Shown here: positions 32,495 to 41,590 of the stretch, one piece after another
Layout of the letters: every line of letters begins with the position of its first letter
Position numbering within the stretch: the stretch's first letter is position 1
From: Proteus mirabilis ATCC 29906
GTDB taxonomy: Bacteria; Pseudomonadota; Gammaproteobacteria; Enterobacterales; Enterobacteriaceae
Reading direction: 5' to 3'
NCBI RefSeq assembly: GCF_000160755.1
Contig: NZ_GG668576.1
Span: 1,260,308 to 1,324,307 of the forward strand
Length of the DNA stretch: 64,000 nucleotides
Position numbers and translations under genes: made by a program
The notes under the pieces: model-generated
The model's input: only the letters and a program-made list of their open reading frames with translations
Database searches by the model: none
What the model was told of the DNA's origin: nothing

Positions 32495-34786
32495 ATGAAA
32501 AAATATTTTCTACTATTCGCCTTACTTATGCTTTCCGGTTTAGCTTATAGTGATGACGAAAAAGAAGTGCCAGCGGTTATAACGGAACAACCTTTCATAA
32601 AGGTTGAAGAAGAGAAAGTCACTTTAACATCACCGGATCAGATAATCCCATCTCGCCAAGAAACACGACTATTTGCAACAACAGCACCTACTTATGGTGC
32701 TCTAAAATTACAAGGCGCTAGCCCTGATGGTTATCTAGAATTTGGTGTTCGTAGTGATGAATATGTTTCACAGGCAATATTAGATCTAGAGTTTACCCCC
32801 TCGCCTTCATTACTGCCTATAGAATCACATCTTAATATCTATTTAAATGATGAAATCATGGGCGTGATCCCCCTGAAAAAAGAAGATCTCGGCCATAAAA
32901 ACCACATTACATTACCGCTCGATCCACGGTTTATTCAAGATTTTAATCATTTAAAATTTACTTTTATCGGCCATTACCGAGAAATTTGTGAAAACCAAGC
33001 CAATACCACCTTATGGCTTGATATCAGCAAAAATAGCCAACTGCATCTCACCTATCAATCATTGAAATTGAGTAACGAATTAGCCAATTTCCCCGAGCCT
33101 TTCTTTGATAGTCGCGATTTTGGTACTTTTACCTTACCTATGGTGTTTAGCCAATCCCCTAATCTTACCCAACAAAAAGCGGCGGGAATACTCGCTTCTT
33201 GGTTTGGTACACAAGTCGATTGGCGCCAGCAACACTATCCTGTGTATTACAATCAGTTGCCCAATCAACACAGCATTGTATTTGCCACTAATAAACAGCG
33301 CCCCGACTTTCTTAATACACATGCCAATGTCAATGCTCCCACCATTGAATTAGTCTCACACCCAACGGATCCTTATGTAAAACTGCTGTTAGTAATGGGT
33401 CGCGATGACAATGACTTAATTACCGCCGTCAATGGTATTGCCCGGGGACAAGTTATTTTTAGAGGGGATACCGTCACCATTAATGATGTCAATCTATTGG
33501 CACCACGTGAGCCTTATGATGCACCTAAGTGGGTACAATTAAATAAACCAATCTACTTTAATACCTTGCAAGATTATCAAGGTCAGTTGCAATCTCGTGG
33601 ACTAGAGCCTGCTCCCATCACACTCAATATGACCTTACCTCCTGATTTATTTATGTTTAATAATACAGGACTACAGATGCAATTGCGTTATCGTTATACC
33701 GCTCCGGCATTTCAAGATGATTCTCGTATGTCGATTTCAGTCAACGATCACTTTATCAAAGCCTACCCTTTAGAGAGAGATAAAAAAGAGAACTTTATTG
33801 TGGCTTATCTACCGTTAATTCAAGGTTGGATCGAAAACAAAAATCTCCTCAATATCCCCGCGGTAAAATTAGGTGAACGTAATCAGATCCGTTTCTCTTT
33901 TGACTATACAAATCCGATCCCCGGAGGCTCCGTTGATCAATGTATTACTTATCACCCAGTCCCTAACACGGTAGCATTAGATGAATTATCAAGCTTTAAT
34001 TTTACTGGTAACTATCGCCACTATATTGCTCTACCTGATTTGCGTGTTTATAGTCATGCTGGGTTCCCATTTAGCCGTTATGCCGATTTGTCAGAAACCC
34101 TTATTTATGTCAACCAATCCCCTTCACCTGAGCAATTAACAACGTTATTGATATCATTAGGTAATATTGGTGCACAAACTGGCTATCCCGCGTTAAATGT
34201 CTCTTTAACTGCATCATTAGAGGAATTATCAAAACAAGAAGCTGATTTATTATTAATCGGGACAATTCCCCCAGCACTCAATAATGATAAACAGATGAAT
34301 GTCTTGATTGATAAAGCACGTAGCGAAATTACACTGCCATCACGTGAAATCACCATTTTTAGTCATACCAATTATCAAGATCTAGATAAGCGTCCAGATA
34401 GCAGAACATCTTTAACATCAACCGGATCACTCGGCACTATTATTGGTTTTCAATCTCCGTTCTTTTCACAGCGTAGTGTCGTGGCGCTATTAGCCGATAG
34501 TCCCCAAGGTTATCGATTATTAAATGAAGCGATAAGTGATAGTGGTAAACGTGATGCAATGCATGGCTCTGTGGTATTAGTCAGAGAATCTGGTGTCCAT
34601 AGTTTACGTGTTGGTGATACCTATTTCGTCGGTTATTTACCTTGGTGGGAAGAGGTTTGGTATGTTTTTGCTTCACACCCTATTTGGCTGGGGTTAGCTG
34701 CCATTGTCGGTATTGTGCTTATTTCTCTTCTTATTTGGCGAGCAATGAAAATAAGAAGCCAACGTCGTCTTGCGGATAAGGAGTAA
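32495..34786 (+). CDS. bcsB: Cellulose synthase periplasmic subunit BcsB
   Basis: Periplasmic, membrane-anchored partner of BcsA that guides the glucan. 763 residues: signal peptide MKKYFLLFALLMLSGLAYS, alternating carbohydrate-binding and flavodoxin-like domains (LKLQGASPDGYLEFGVRSDE; FNHLKFTFIGHY; SSFNFTGNYRHYIALPDLRV), and a C-terminal TM helix at about 728-750 followed by a basic tail. 66 bp after bcsA and 3 bp before bcsC. Confidence 0.95.
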   Translation: MKKYFLLFALLMLSGLAYSDDEKEVPAVITEQPFIKVEEEKVTLTSPDQIIPSRQETRLFATTAPTYGALKLQGASPDGYLEFGVRSDEYVSQAILDLEFTPSPSLLPIESHLNIYLNDEIMGVIPLKKEDLGHKNHITLPLDPRFIQDFNHLKFTFIGHYREICENQANTTLWLDISKNSQLHLTYQSLKLSNELANFPEPFFDSRDFGTFTLPMVFSQSPNLTQQKAAGILASWFGTQVDWRQQHYPVYYNQLPNQHSIVFATNKQRPDFLNTHANVNAPTIELVSHPTDPYVKLLLVMGRDDNDLITAVNGIARGQVIFRGDTVTINDVNLLAPREPYDAPKWVQLNKPIYFNTLQDYQGQLQSRGLEPAPITLNMTLPPDLFMFNNTGLQMQLRYRYTAPAFQDDSRMSISVNDHFIKAYPLERDKKENFIVAYLPLIQGWIENKNLLNIPAVKLGERNQIRFSFDYTNPIPGGSVDQCITYHPVPNTVALDELSSFNFTGNYRHYIALPDLRVYSHAGFPFSRYADLSETLIYVNQSPSPEQLTTLLISLGNIGAQTGYPALNVSLTASLEELSKQEADLLLIGTIPPALNNDKQMNVLIDKARSEITLPSREITIFSHTNYQDLDKRPDSRTSLTSTGSLGTIIGFQSPFFSQRSVVALLADSPQGYRLLNEAISDSGKRDAMHGSVVLVRESGVHSLRVGDTYFVGYLPWWEEVWYVFASHPIWLGLAAIVGIVLISLLIWRAMKIRSQRRLADKE

Positions 34787-34789
34787 GTT

Positions 34790-37700
34790 ATGATGTGGCG
34801 CATTTGTTATCAATATCGCCAATATCTCCTTGCTCTTGGTTTGCTGGCAGGCATATTGCCTGTCACGCAAGCCGCAGATGATCCGACTGAAACTTTTTTA
34901 TATGAGCAAGTTAGACTAGGTAACTCGAAAAGTAACGATGTTTTAGTTTCTCAATCACTGTATCGTTTATCACTTATAAAACCGAACGATCCTAGTGTGT
35001 TGTTAATGCGTATCCAATTTGCTGTAAAACAAAAAGAAACAGCAAAAGCACAACAACTGATTGAGCAATTACGTATGCATGGCGAAAATACTGAACAATA
35101 TCAACGTGCGATTAAGCTACTATCATTAACCCATGAAGATAACCGCCAAATCCTACAAAAAGCCTACCTTTATCAGACTGCGGGGCGTTATGATGAAGCC
35201 TTGCAATTATATGATGATATTTACCAAGGCACGCCCCCCGATGAAGGGTTAGCCCTTGAGTATCTCAATGTATTAATTGCTACAAACCATGCCAACAAAA
35301 TGGCGCGTATTAAGCAAATTTATCACACTTATCCCAATAACCAACAGATAGCTAATATCTATCAGCAATATCATCTTACCCCAGCATTATCTACTGCCTC
35401 AGCGACCTCTGCCCCCAATAACACAATATCTATTCGTGCATTAAAACAGCAGTTACGCCAGCAGCCTGATAATGCAGATATAATCGGAACATTAGGCGTG
35501 CGCTATTCGCGCGCAAATCAACGAGCACCCGCGATTTATTATCTTTCTCAAGCACTCACATTGGCTCCCAAACACAACGATAGTGATTTGTGGCGTACGT
35601 TGTTGCAATCAAATCAATATTGGCATTTACTTGCCAAGGCTGATGAAGCGTTATTAAATCAAGAGTACTCTGTCGCTAAGCGCTATTTTACCCAAGTACG
35701 TCAACTCAGCCCCTATAAAAGTGAAGCTTATATTGGTTTAGGGGATATCGAGTTGGCGCAACATCAATTAGAACAAGCTGAACGTTATTATCAACAAGCG
35801 CTACAATATCAGCCTAATGATGCGGCGACTTTGCATAGCCTGACCAAGCTCTATCGTCAACAATCGCATCAAAAAGCCGCCCAATTTATGGCTAACTTAA
35901 CATCACAGCAATACAAAAATTTAGCCCAAGACTATGGGTATATCATTTCAGGTATACAACAAGACTTAGCTGCTGATGATGAACAGCAACAACACTATCT
36001 CAGTGCGATTGAGAAACGTAAGGCTATCGCTAAAGCGTATCCTGATGAAGTCTGGAATATTTATCGTCTGGCGGATGATTTACTTATCACTCAACAACCC
36101 CAACTTGCTGAGGATTACTTTAATCAACTTAATCAACGACGACCTAATGATCCCTCTCGACGATATGCCTATGCGTTATATCTCAATAAAACAGGGCGAG
36201 CACAACAAGCACTTAACACCTTAAAGACGATCCCTTTATCGCAGCGCAGTGAAAGTATGAACGCCTTAGATAGCCAATTACGTTTTGGTCAAATTATGGC
36301 GCATGCACAATCACTAAGAGAACATAACCAACAACAGCAAGCTGTCGAATATCTTTTCACCCATATTCCTCCTGAGCAAAAAATAGAAAGCTATCTGTTA
36401 TTAGCGCAATGGGCCGAAGAAGATGACCAACTCAATCAAGCATTAAATTATTATCATACAGTATTAAATTTAGCGCCTAATAATGAAACAGCACTATTAG
36501 GTGCAACAGAGATATCTTTAGCGCAACATCAAATAGATCAAGCTCGTTATTACTTAGCTCAGATAGAACAATTATCTCCTGAAAAATTTAACCACTATTC
36601 ACTAAGACGTTTAGCAAACGCTGAAAAAACGGCGGGAAATATTGATAAAGCCAAACACTATTTTATCTATTTAGCTCGCCAAGTTGACAAGGAGCCAGAT
36701 AGTGCTGATGGATTAATTTTACGTGATATTGGTCGTTTTTATCGTGATAGCCAACAAGTTCAATCCGCTCATCACTATTATCAACAAGCGATGCTAAAAG
36801 AGGGTATCACGCATACACTGCCAAAAAACAATATTGAATACACCACACTTATGCGTAACAACCCAAATGATAATTGGCTATCACGTAGTGTACGTGATGA
36901 TGCAAGTACCCTTTATCGTCAACAAGAGTGGCGTTTTACCCTAGAGCATGATTATTGGGGATCAAATGGCAGTGAGGGGTACTCTAAATTACGCGCTCAT
37001 ACCACCATGTTACAACTGGATCATCCTATTTATCATGGCCGTTTCTTTTGGCGTACTGATTTTGTGCACTTAAATAGTGGCACATTAGGTACAGCGCCAT
37101 ACGATGCTAAATTTGGTAGTTGTTATCGCACAGGTTGTTTCCCTCTAAAGCAAAAAGCCTTTGGTGTTAGTCCTGCTATCGGTTGGGAAAATGAGCAATG
37201 GCAATGGGATTTAGGTACCACGCCACTCGGTTTTAATGTGACTGATTGGGTAGGTAAAATTGCTTATAACGATAGTTTTTATCATCTCGGTTGGAGTGTA
37301 GATCTTCACCGTCGCCCGGTAAATAGCTCATTACTTGCCTTTGCAGGCCAACGTGATAGTTGGACCAATCAAGTTTGGGGGGGAGTAAGAAAAACGGGGC
37401 TTCGTTTAAGTGGCAGTTATGATCTGGGAGGCAAGGATGGGTATTGGGGAGAAATATCGTTTGATAGATTAACAGGAAAAAATGTTAAAAATAACAGCAG
37501 TGTAAAAGCCATGGGTGGTTATTACTATAAGTTAATCAATGAAAATGATCGCCACATTTCTGTTGGCTTAAATAGCATGCTTTGGCATTACAATAAAGAT
37601 CTTAGTGGCTATACCTTGGGGCAAGGGGGTTATTATAGCCCACAACAATATCTCTCATTCTCACTGCCCGTTAATTACCGTCAACGTACTGAAAATTGGT

Positions 37701-38065
37701 CATGGGAAGTATCTGGCTCTCTCTCTTGGTCTTATTCAAAAACCGATGATAGCAGACGTTATCCATTACAAAATCTCGTTTCAAGCGATAAATTTAATTC
37801 TGATCCCATAAAAGAAATATTTAAGCATGAGAGAAATATCATTGATAAGGGGGATTCGGGTCATGGTTTTGGTTATACAGCAAGAGCATTAATTGAACAT
37901 CGAATAACACCACATTGGTTTATAGGTGCCGCTATCGATATTCAGCAAGCGAAAAACTATACGCCAAGCCATGCACTAATGTATTTACGCTATTCATTTG
38001 ATGGATGGAATGGTGATTTAGATCTTCCGCCTAACCCGCTTATTCCTTACGCAGATTTTAAATAA
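34790..38065 (+). CDS. bcsC: Cellulose export outer-membrane protein BcsC
   Basis: 1091 residues: signal peptide ending near ILPVTQAAD, a long TPR superhelix (about residues 40-700; for example ALQLYDDIYQGTPPDEG, AERYYQQALQYQPNDAATL), and a C-terminal BcsC beta-barrel (about 750-1091, ending PLIPYADFK). AAGGAG lies 6 bases before the start. It follows bcsB by 3 bp: the cellulase gene bcsZ that lies between them in E. coli is absent. Slightly shorter than E. coli BcsC (about 1157). Confidence 0.95.
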   Translation: MMWRICYQYRQYLLALGLLAGILPVTQAADDPTETFLYEQVRLGNSKSNDVLVSQSLYRLSLIKPNDPSVLLMRIQFAVKQKETAKAQQLIEQLRMHGENTEQYQRAIKLLSLTHEDNRQILQKAYLYQTAGRYDEALQLYDDIYQGTPPDEGLALEYLNVLIATNHANKMARIKQIYHTYPNNQQIANIYQQYHLTPALSTASATSAPNNTISIRALKQQLRQQPDNADIIGTLGVRYSRANQRAPAIYYLSQALTLAPKHNDSDLWRTLLQSNQYWHLLAKADEALLNQEYSVAKRYFTQVRQLSPYKSEAYIGLGDIELAQHQLEQAERYYQQALQYQPNDAATLHSLTKLYRQQSHQKAAQFMANLTSQQYKNLAQDYGYIISGIQQDLAADDEQQQHYLSAIEKRKAIAKAYPDEVWNIYRLADDLLITQQPQLAEDYFNQLNQRRPNDPSRRYAYALYLNKTGRAQQALNTLKTIPLSQRSESMNALDSQLRFGQIMAHAQSLREHNQQQQAVEYLFTHIPPEQKIESYLLLAQWAEEDDQLNQALNYYHTVLNLAPNNETALLGATEISLAQHQIDQARYYLAQIEQLSPEKFNHYSLRRLANAEKTAGNIDKAKHYFIYLARQVDKEPDSADGLILRDIGRFYRDSQQVQSAHHYYQQAMLKEGITHTLPKNNIEYTTLMRNNPNDNWLSRSVRDDASTLYRQQEWRFTLEHDYWGSNGSEGYSKLRAHTTMLQLDHPIYHGRFFWRTDFVHLNSGTLGTAPYDAKFGSCYRTGCFPLKQKAFGVSPAIGWENEQWQWDLGTTPLGFNVTDWVGKIAYNDSFYHLGWSVDLHRRPVNSSLLAFAGQRDSWTNQVWGGVRKTGLRLSGSYDLGGKDGYWGEISFDRLTGKNVKNNSSVKAMGGYYYKLINENDRHISVGLNSMLWHYNKDLSGYTLGQGGYYSPQQYLSFSLPVNYRQRTENWSWEVSGSLSWSYSKTDDSRRYPLQNLVSSDKFNSDPIKEIFKHERNIIDKGDSGHGFGYTARALIEHRITPHWFIGAAIDIQQAKNYTPSHALMYLRYSFDGWNGDLDLPPNPLIPYADFK

Positions 38066-38080
38066 TCCCGTAACAAGATT

Positions 38081-38123
38081 AAACAACAAACAGACAGCTA
38101 ATGCGGTCCGTTTGTTGTTTTTT
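38081..38123 (+). terminator. bcs operon terminator
   Basis: 11-bp stem AAACAACAAAC (38081-38091) / GTTTGTTGTTT (38110-38120) with a T-rich end, 16 bases after bcsC. Confidence 0.8.
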
Positions 38124-38149
38124 ATCGCGTGTGATTAAAATAGTGATGA

Positions 38150-38563
38150 TTATTGTGGTTTGCGAATTAACCCAATAAATAGCCACCCAACAATCATAGC
38201 TGACACAAATAATACACCTTGGGTAAAACCACCCCCCGCTAATACCAAACCGGGTCCAGGGCAAATACCCGCAAGCCCCCATCCTAAACCAAATAAGATA
38301 CTGCCGAAGACGAGAGGTTTATCAATCACTGTTTTAGTTGGAATGGCCAGAGGACAGGCTAATAAACTTTGTTGACGATGACGTGCAATTTGGTAACTAA
38401 TAGCACTGACGATAAGACCCGCCCCCATAATAAATAACAATGACGGATCCCAATCTCCACGAATATCTAAAAATGCCAAGATCTTTTGTGGGTTGCTCAT
38501 ACCACCGATGATCAATCCAGCACTAAATAATAGGCCACTAATAAAAGCAATTAATTTGGTCAT
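38150..38563 (-). CDS. YeeE/YedE-family sulfur transport protein, second half (DUF6691 type)
   Basis: 137-residue membrane protein with about four TM helices: LIAFISGLLFSAGLIIGGMSNP, LLFIMGAGLIVSAISY, ILFGLGWGLAGICPGPGLV and a last helix near the C-terminus. The Cys in GICPGPG corresponds to the sulfur-relay Cys of YeeE-like proteins. Start at 38563 is supported by GGAGG 8 bases upstream. It follows the partner gene by 4 bp; such split pairs (PmpA/PmpB type) are thought to import thiosulfate or other reduced sulfur. Confidence 0.85.
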   Translation of the reverse strand: MTKLIAFISGLLFSAGLIIGGMSNPQKILAFLDIRGDWDPSLLFIMGAGLIVSAISYQIARHRQQSLLACPLAIPTKTVIDKPLVFGSILFGLGWGLAGICPGPGLVLAGGGFTQGVLFVSAMIVGWLFIGLIRKPQ

Positions 38564-38567
38564 TATC

Positions 38568-39002
38568 TTAGCCTCCGATGACATGGCGTTGAATATACAC
38601 AGTCACAAATGCCGTCACCATAAAGACAAGAACTGCAACAATAGAACGACGCGATAATCGTGCTAATCCGCAAATTCCATGCCCACTGGTACAGCCATTC
38701 CCCAGACGTGTACCTGCTCCCACCAGTACACCGGCAATGATCAACTGCCAAGGTGAAACGTCGATAATAGGTGTTAACGGTTTATCAAATAGATAAAATA
38801 GTGTCGGTGTAATCAACATACCGAGTAAAAATGCCCATCGCCACCCATTACCTTGTTGGTTAGTGGTTAATACTCCTCCTAAAATCCCACTAATACCTGC
38901 AATACGACCATTAAACAGTAATAAAATAGCCGCTGCTAAACCTATTAATAGCCCACCCAATGCCGAGCTCCAAGGCGTAAAGTGAACCCAATCTATATTC
39001 AT
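38568..39002 (-). CDS. YeeE/YedE-family sulfur transport protein, first half
   Basis: 144-residue membrane protein with the YeeE/YedE signature GTRLGNGCTSGHGICGLARLSRR read in two parts (GTRLGNGC and SGHGICGLARLSRRS), plus AGISGILGG near the N-terminus. The Cys residues would pass sulfur through the membrane. It is encoded between an ArsR-type regulator and the second half-transporter, all within a few bases, so the three form an operon likely responding to sulfide or persulfide. Confidence 0.87.
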   Translation of the reverse strand: MNIDWVHFTPWSSALGGLLIGLAAAILLLFNGRIAGISGILGGVLTTNQQGNGWRWAFLLGMLITPTLFYLFDKPLTPIIDVSPWQLIIAGVLVGAGTRLGNGCTSGHGICGLARLSRRSIVAVLVFMVTAFVTVYIQRHVIGG

Positions 39003-39005
39003 AAG

Positions 39006-39329
39006 TTAACCTGCTATAGGACAATATAGCTGATAAAGTGTATTTAATAGCACCAATACTTTTTCATCAGCAATAGAATAAAAAATACGTTTTCCATCAC
39101 GACGAGTATTCACAAGCCCTTCATTTCTTAACACAGTAAGTTGTTGAGAAAGCGTAGGCTGGCGGATCCCTAAACTTTCTTCCAATTCACTGACACTTTT
39201 TTCGCCCTGACTTAATTGGCACAGTAAGAGTAGTCGATCACCATTACCTAGCGTTTTCAGCATACTAGAGGCTTCATTAGCCGCTAATTTCATGGCTTCC
39301 AATAAATCAGGTTGAACTCGTTGTGTCAT
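39006..39329 (-). CDS. ArsR-family persulfide-type regulator (YgaV/BigR-like)
   Basis: 107 residues with a winged helix (LGIRQPTLSQQLTVLRNEGLVNTRRDGKRIFYSI). Two Cys, one in RLLLLCQLSQGE and one in LYQLYCPI, sit where YgaV/BigR/SqrR proteins carry the thiol pair that senses persulfides, not in a metal-site ArsR pattern. Start at 39329 (MTQRV) has GGAG 6 bases upstream; earlier in-frame ATGs do not. Three bp upstream of the YeeE/YedE genes, it probably represses its own operon. Confidence 0.87.
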   Translation of the reverse strand: MTQRVQPDLLEAMKLAANEASSMLKTLGNGDRLLLLCQLSQGEKSVSELEESLGIRQPTLSQQLTVLRNEGLVNTRRDGKRIFYSIADEKVLVLLNTLYQLYCPIAG

Positions 39330-39421
39330 GGTAAACTCCATAATCAATATACTTTTTAATAATATGTTAATTTATATATTGTGCAAGTTTTCTTTTATTG
39401 CGTGTTTTAATAAGGCGCTAT

Positions 39422-39940
39422 ATGCTCTCTAATATGAAAACAGTAAGAGTCCCTATCGCCTTAGTGCAAAGTGTTATGCGTACACTGCGTGAAAAACTGC
39501 AACAGGCCAATAAATATCTTAATACAGATTACCCAGAACCCACTCTACAATATAACCAGAGAGGAACTATTGCAGGCAGTGCCTATTATGCAAATTGGGA
39601 AATCCGTCTTAATCCTACATTATTGATTGAAAATAAACAGAATTTTATTGAAGAAGTTATTCCTCATGAATTAGCACATCTGCTAGTTAGTCGCCATTTT
39701 GGTCGTGTGGCACCTCATGGCAAGGAGTGGAAATGGATGATGGAAACTGTGTTACAGGTTAATGCGAAACGGACCCACCATTTTGATATCAGCAATGTAA
39801 CAGCAAAAACGTTTAGCTATGCTTGTCGCTGCCAAGAAATACACCAGTTAACTCTTCGCCGACACAATAAAGTACAACGAGGAGAAACCCAGTATCGTTG
39901 TCGTCATTGTCAGGCGATTTTACAATTAATTAAAGAGTAA
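39422..39940 (+). CDS. sprT: SprT family zinc metalloprotein
   Basis: 172 residues from ATG 39422 (AAGG 6 bases upstream). Zinc-metalloprotease signature HELAH in [11 protein letters not shown] followed by [17 protein letters not shown], and a C-terminal zinc ribbon (CRCQ and CRHCQ). E. coli SprT is close in sequence; its physiological role is uncertain. In E. coli sprT lies next to galP and metK, so here it marks the far side of the bcs insertion. endA, which follows in E. coli, is not present. Confidence 0.94.
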   Translation: MLSNMKTVRVPIALVQSVMRTLREKLQQANKYLNTDYPEPTLQYNQRGTIAGSAYYANWEIRLNPTLLIENKQNFIEEVIPHELAHLLVSRHFGRVAPHGKEWKWMMETVLQVNAKRTHHFDISNVTAKTFSYACRCQEIHQLTLRRHNKVQRGETQYRCRHCQAILQLIKE

Positions 39941-40053
39941 AAAAAAGTAAGCTTGGTCTTTAAGACTAAACGTCAGCCGAGGTTCTGAGTGACACTGAGC
40001 AGGGATGTTAGTATAAACACTGGCAATAAAACTGCGGGAAGTCATTTCAAATT

Positions 40054-40298
40054 TTGATGAATTCAAATGATCAATTAAGTAAAAGTATATCAGGCAAAAA
40101 GATAGAGAAATTTATTGAATTTTATGCAAACTATATTCAAATACTTCACAAAATTACAGTGAATTTATCAAGCGTTGCATCATTGCAAGTAAGGAAGTTT
40201 ATGATGAAAATAGAAAGGCAAATGCAATATCGCATGTAATTCAAGTAAAGCCTGAAGAGCCAAAGAAAAATATTCCTCCTAAAAAAGATCAAGAGTAA
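40054..40298 (+). pseudogene. Decayed small gene with a frameshift
   Basis: A frame opens at ATG 40054 (MMNSNDQLSKSISGKKIEKF, ending in a frame that stops at 40239). From about 40150 another frame reads coherently, YSEFIKRCIIASKEVYDENR then a Pro/Lys/Glu-rich tail ending KNIPPKKDQE, with stop at 40296-40298 and no start codon of its own. Both halves have protein-like composition, which suggests one gene broken by a frameshift. I do not recognise the family. The flanks 39941-40053 and 40299-40428 show no gene. Confidence 0.45.
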
Positions 40299-40428
40299 TT
40301 TCTCACTGAGTCATATAGCCAAGATCAAATCATCTAGCCCATCCTTGAGATGGGTGATGGTATATATCCTTTAGCTTTAAATGATGTATACTTTGTATGC
40401 GTATCTATTTCAGCGAAGGTAATAAACT

Positions 40429-41025
40429 ATGATTTCTGAGGCTATTATGATGGCAATGCTATCAAATCCAATGGATAAAAAAGATGTGGATTCAGGCTTG
40501 GCTAATTTAGCCATGTCGATAGCTACCATTGTTGATAAAAAGGCAAAAGGTGATGTATCACCAGATGAAATTATGGATTTAATTGTTGGTGGTAAGACCG
40601 TGCTAACGACCCTTGTTACATCAATCGATGAAATAGTGGCTTTACTTGATGACCCAACAAAAGATGACATAAAAAAATATGCAGGTAATAACCCTGATGA
40701 GGTTATGCGTGAATTGGAACGAGTGATTAACCATGGTAATAATGTAATTATGATGATTGAGGCAATGTATAGCATTGCTAAAACTACCAAGGCTTTTCAT
40801 CCATTTGAAAGCATAGCTGATGGTTACTTCAAAGAAGTTATTCTTAAAATGGCTGCACTAAGAAACCATACACAAGCACTTTATAGACAATTTAATCAGC
40901 ATATTAACCCGTTACCCGCAATGGAGGTTGAAGATGGATTCGGTGAAGAGGATATAGCATTGTTTAATTCCTCAATAGCTGAATTTAATCAAGATCTGCT
41001 TGCAGGTAACTTGCAATGCCGATAG
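40429..41025 (+). CDS. Unknown helical protein, putative partner/antitoxin of the YafO-like toxin
   Basis: 198 residues, not recognised. Predicted almost entirely helical (SGLANLAMSIATIVDKKAKG; VINHGNNVIMMIEAMYSIAK; YFKEVILKMAALRNHTQALY) with an acidic C-terminus (VEDGFGEEDIALFNSSIAEF). No signal peptide, no TM segment, no Phd/YefM or HTH signature. GAAGG lies 9 bases before the start. Its end overlaps the start of the YafO-like gene by 10 bp, so the two are translationally coupled. An antitoxin role is inferred only from context. Confidence 0.75.
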   Translation: MISEAIMMAMLSNPMDKKDVDSGLANLAMSIATIVDKKAKGDVSPDEIMDLIVGGKTVLTTLVTSIDEIVALLDDPTKDDIKKYAGNNPDEVMRELERVINHGNNVIMMIEAMYSIAKTTKAFHPFESIADGYFKEVILKMAALRNHTQALYRQFNQHINPLPAMEVEDGFGEEDIALFNSSIAEFNQDLLAGNLQCR

Positions 41026-41426
41026 TCACAATCACGCCCAGATATAAAGATAACGATGTTTATCGGAAGTATGCGGCTAAGCTATCAGCTGCTCTTAATG
41101 GCTCATCCCTCTCTGGGTATATAGGTAAATTTGCTGATTTTAGGAATAGCGCCATAGCGCGTCAGTCATTTATTGAAAAGGTTCATATAAGAACGCCAAA
41201 TGAAAAACCTTGGGATGGCGAAACTCGACAGGCTGTTAGAGTGAGCGATAACTTTTTAGTGTTTTGTAAGCACTGTATGTACGATGATTATTACCAAATT
41301 CTGGCAATCATAACTCCTGATGCACATGCTCGTTCAGATGCGTTGCTTCCAATATTGGCAGATATGGCAGAAACTTATTTTCATTCTTTATCGCTTAAAG
41401 AGTTAGCTGGATTAGATCAGTTCTAG
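41016..41426 (+). CDS. YafO-family toxin (type II toxin-antitoxin, putative)
   Basis: 136 residues. From about residue 50 it lines up by eye with E. coli YafO: VHI..NE.P......RQ....SD..LV.C followed by LAIITPDAHARSD and MAE near the end, against VAHIH..NENNPF..LRQF..TNDE.HLVYC, LIAILKPEPH and MAE. YafO is a ribosome-dependent mRNA interferase. The N-terminal 50 residues diverge. The upstream partner is not YafN-like, which makes the assignment notable. The stop is followed by non-coding sequence. Confidence 0.62.
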   Translation: MPIVTITPRYKDNDVYRKYAAKLSAALNGSSLSGYIGKFADFRNSAIARQSFIEKVHIRTPNEKPWDGETRQAVRVSDNFLVFCKHCMYDDYYQILAIITPDAHARSDALLPILADMAETYFHSLSLKELAGLDQF

Positions 41427-41526
41427 CCACACATAGCTCAAGGACGACTTGCTTGAGATCACATAGCGGGTGGTTTTATATTTAAGACGCTGACGCGACT
41501 TAAACAGGCTAAAGCCCATAACAAAA

Positions 41527-41563
41527 AATAAAGCCGATAACTTGTTAGTTTATCGGCTTTATT
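41527..41563 (-). terminator. mgtE terminator (possibly bidirectional)
   Basis: 13-bp perfect stem AATAAAGCCGATA (41527-41539) / 41551-41563 with an 11-base loop. In the minus direction it ends in a T-rich run and is 28 bases past the mgtE stop; in the plus direction it could also serve the YafO-like module. Confidence 0.88.
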
Positions 41564-41590
41564 CGGTATAAATAAGGGAGGATTGATATA

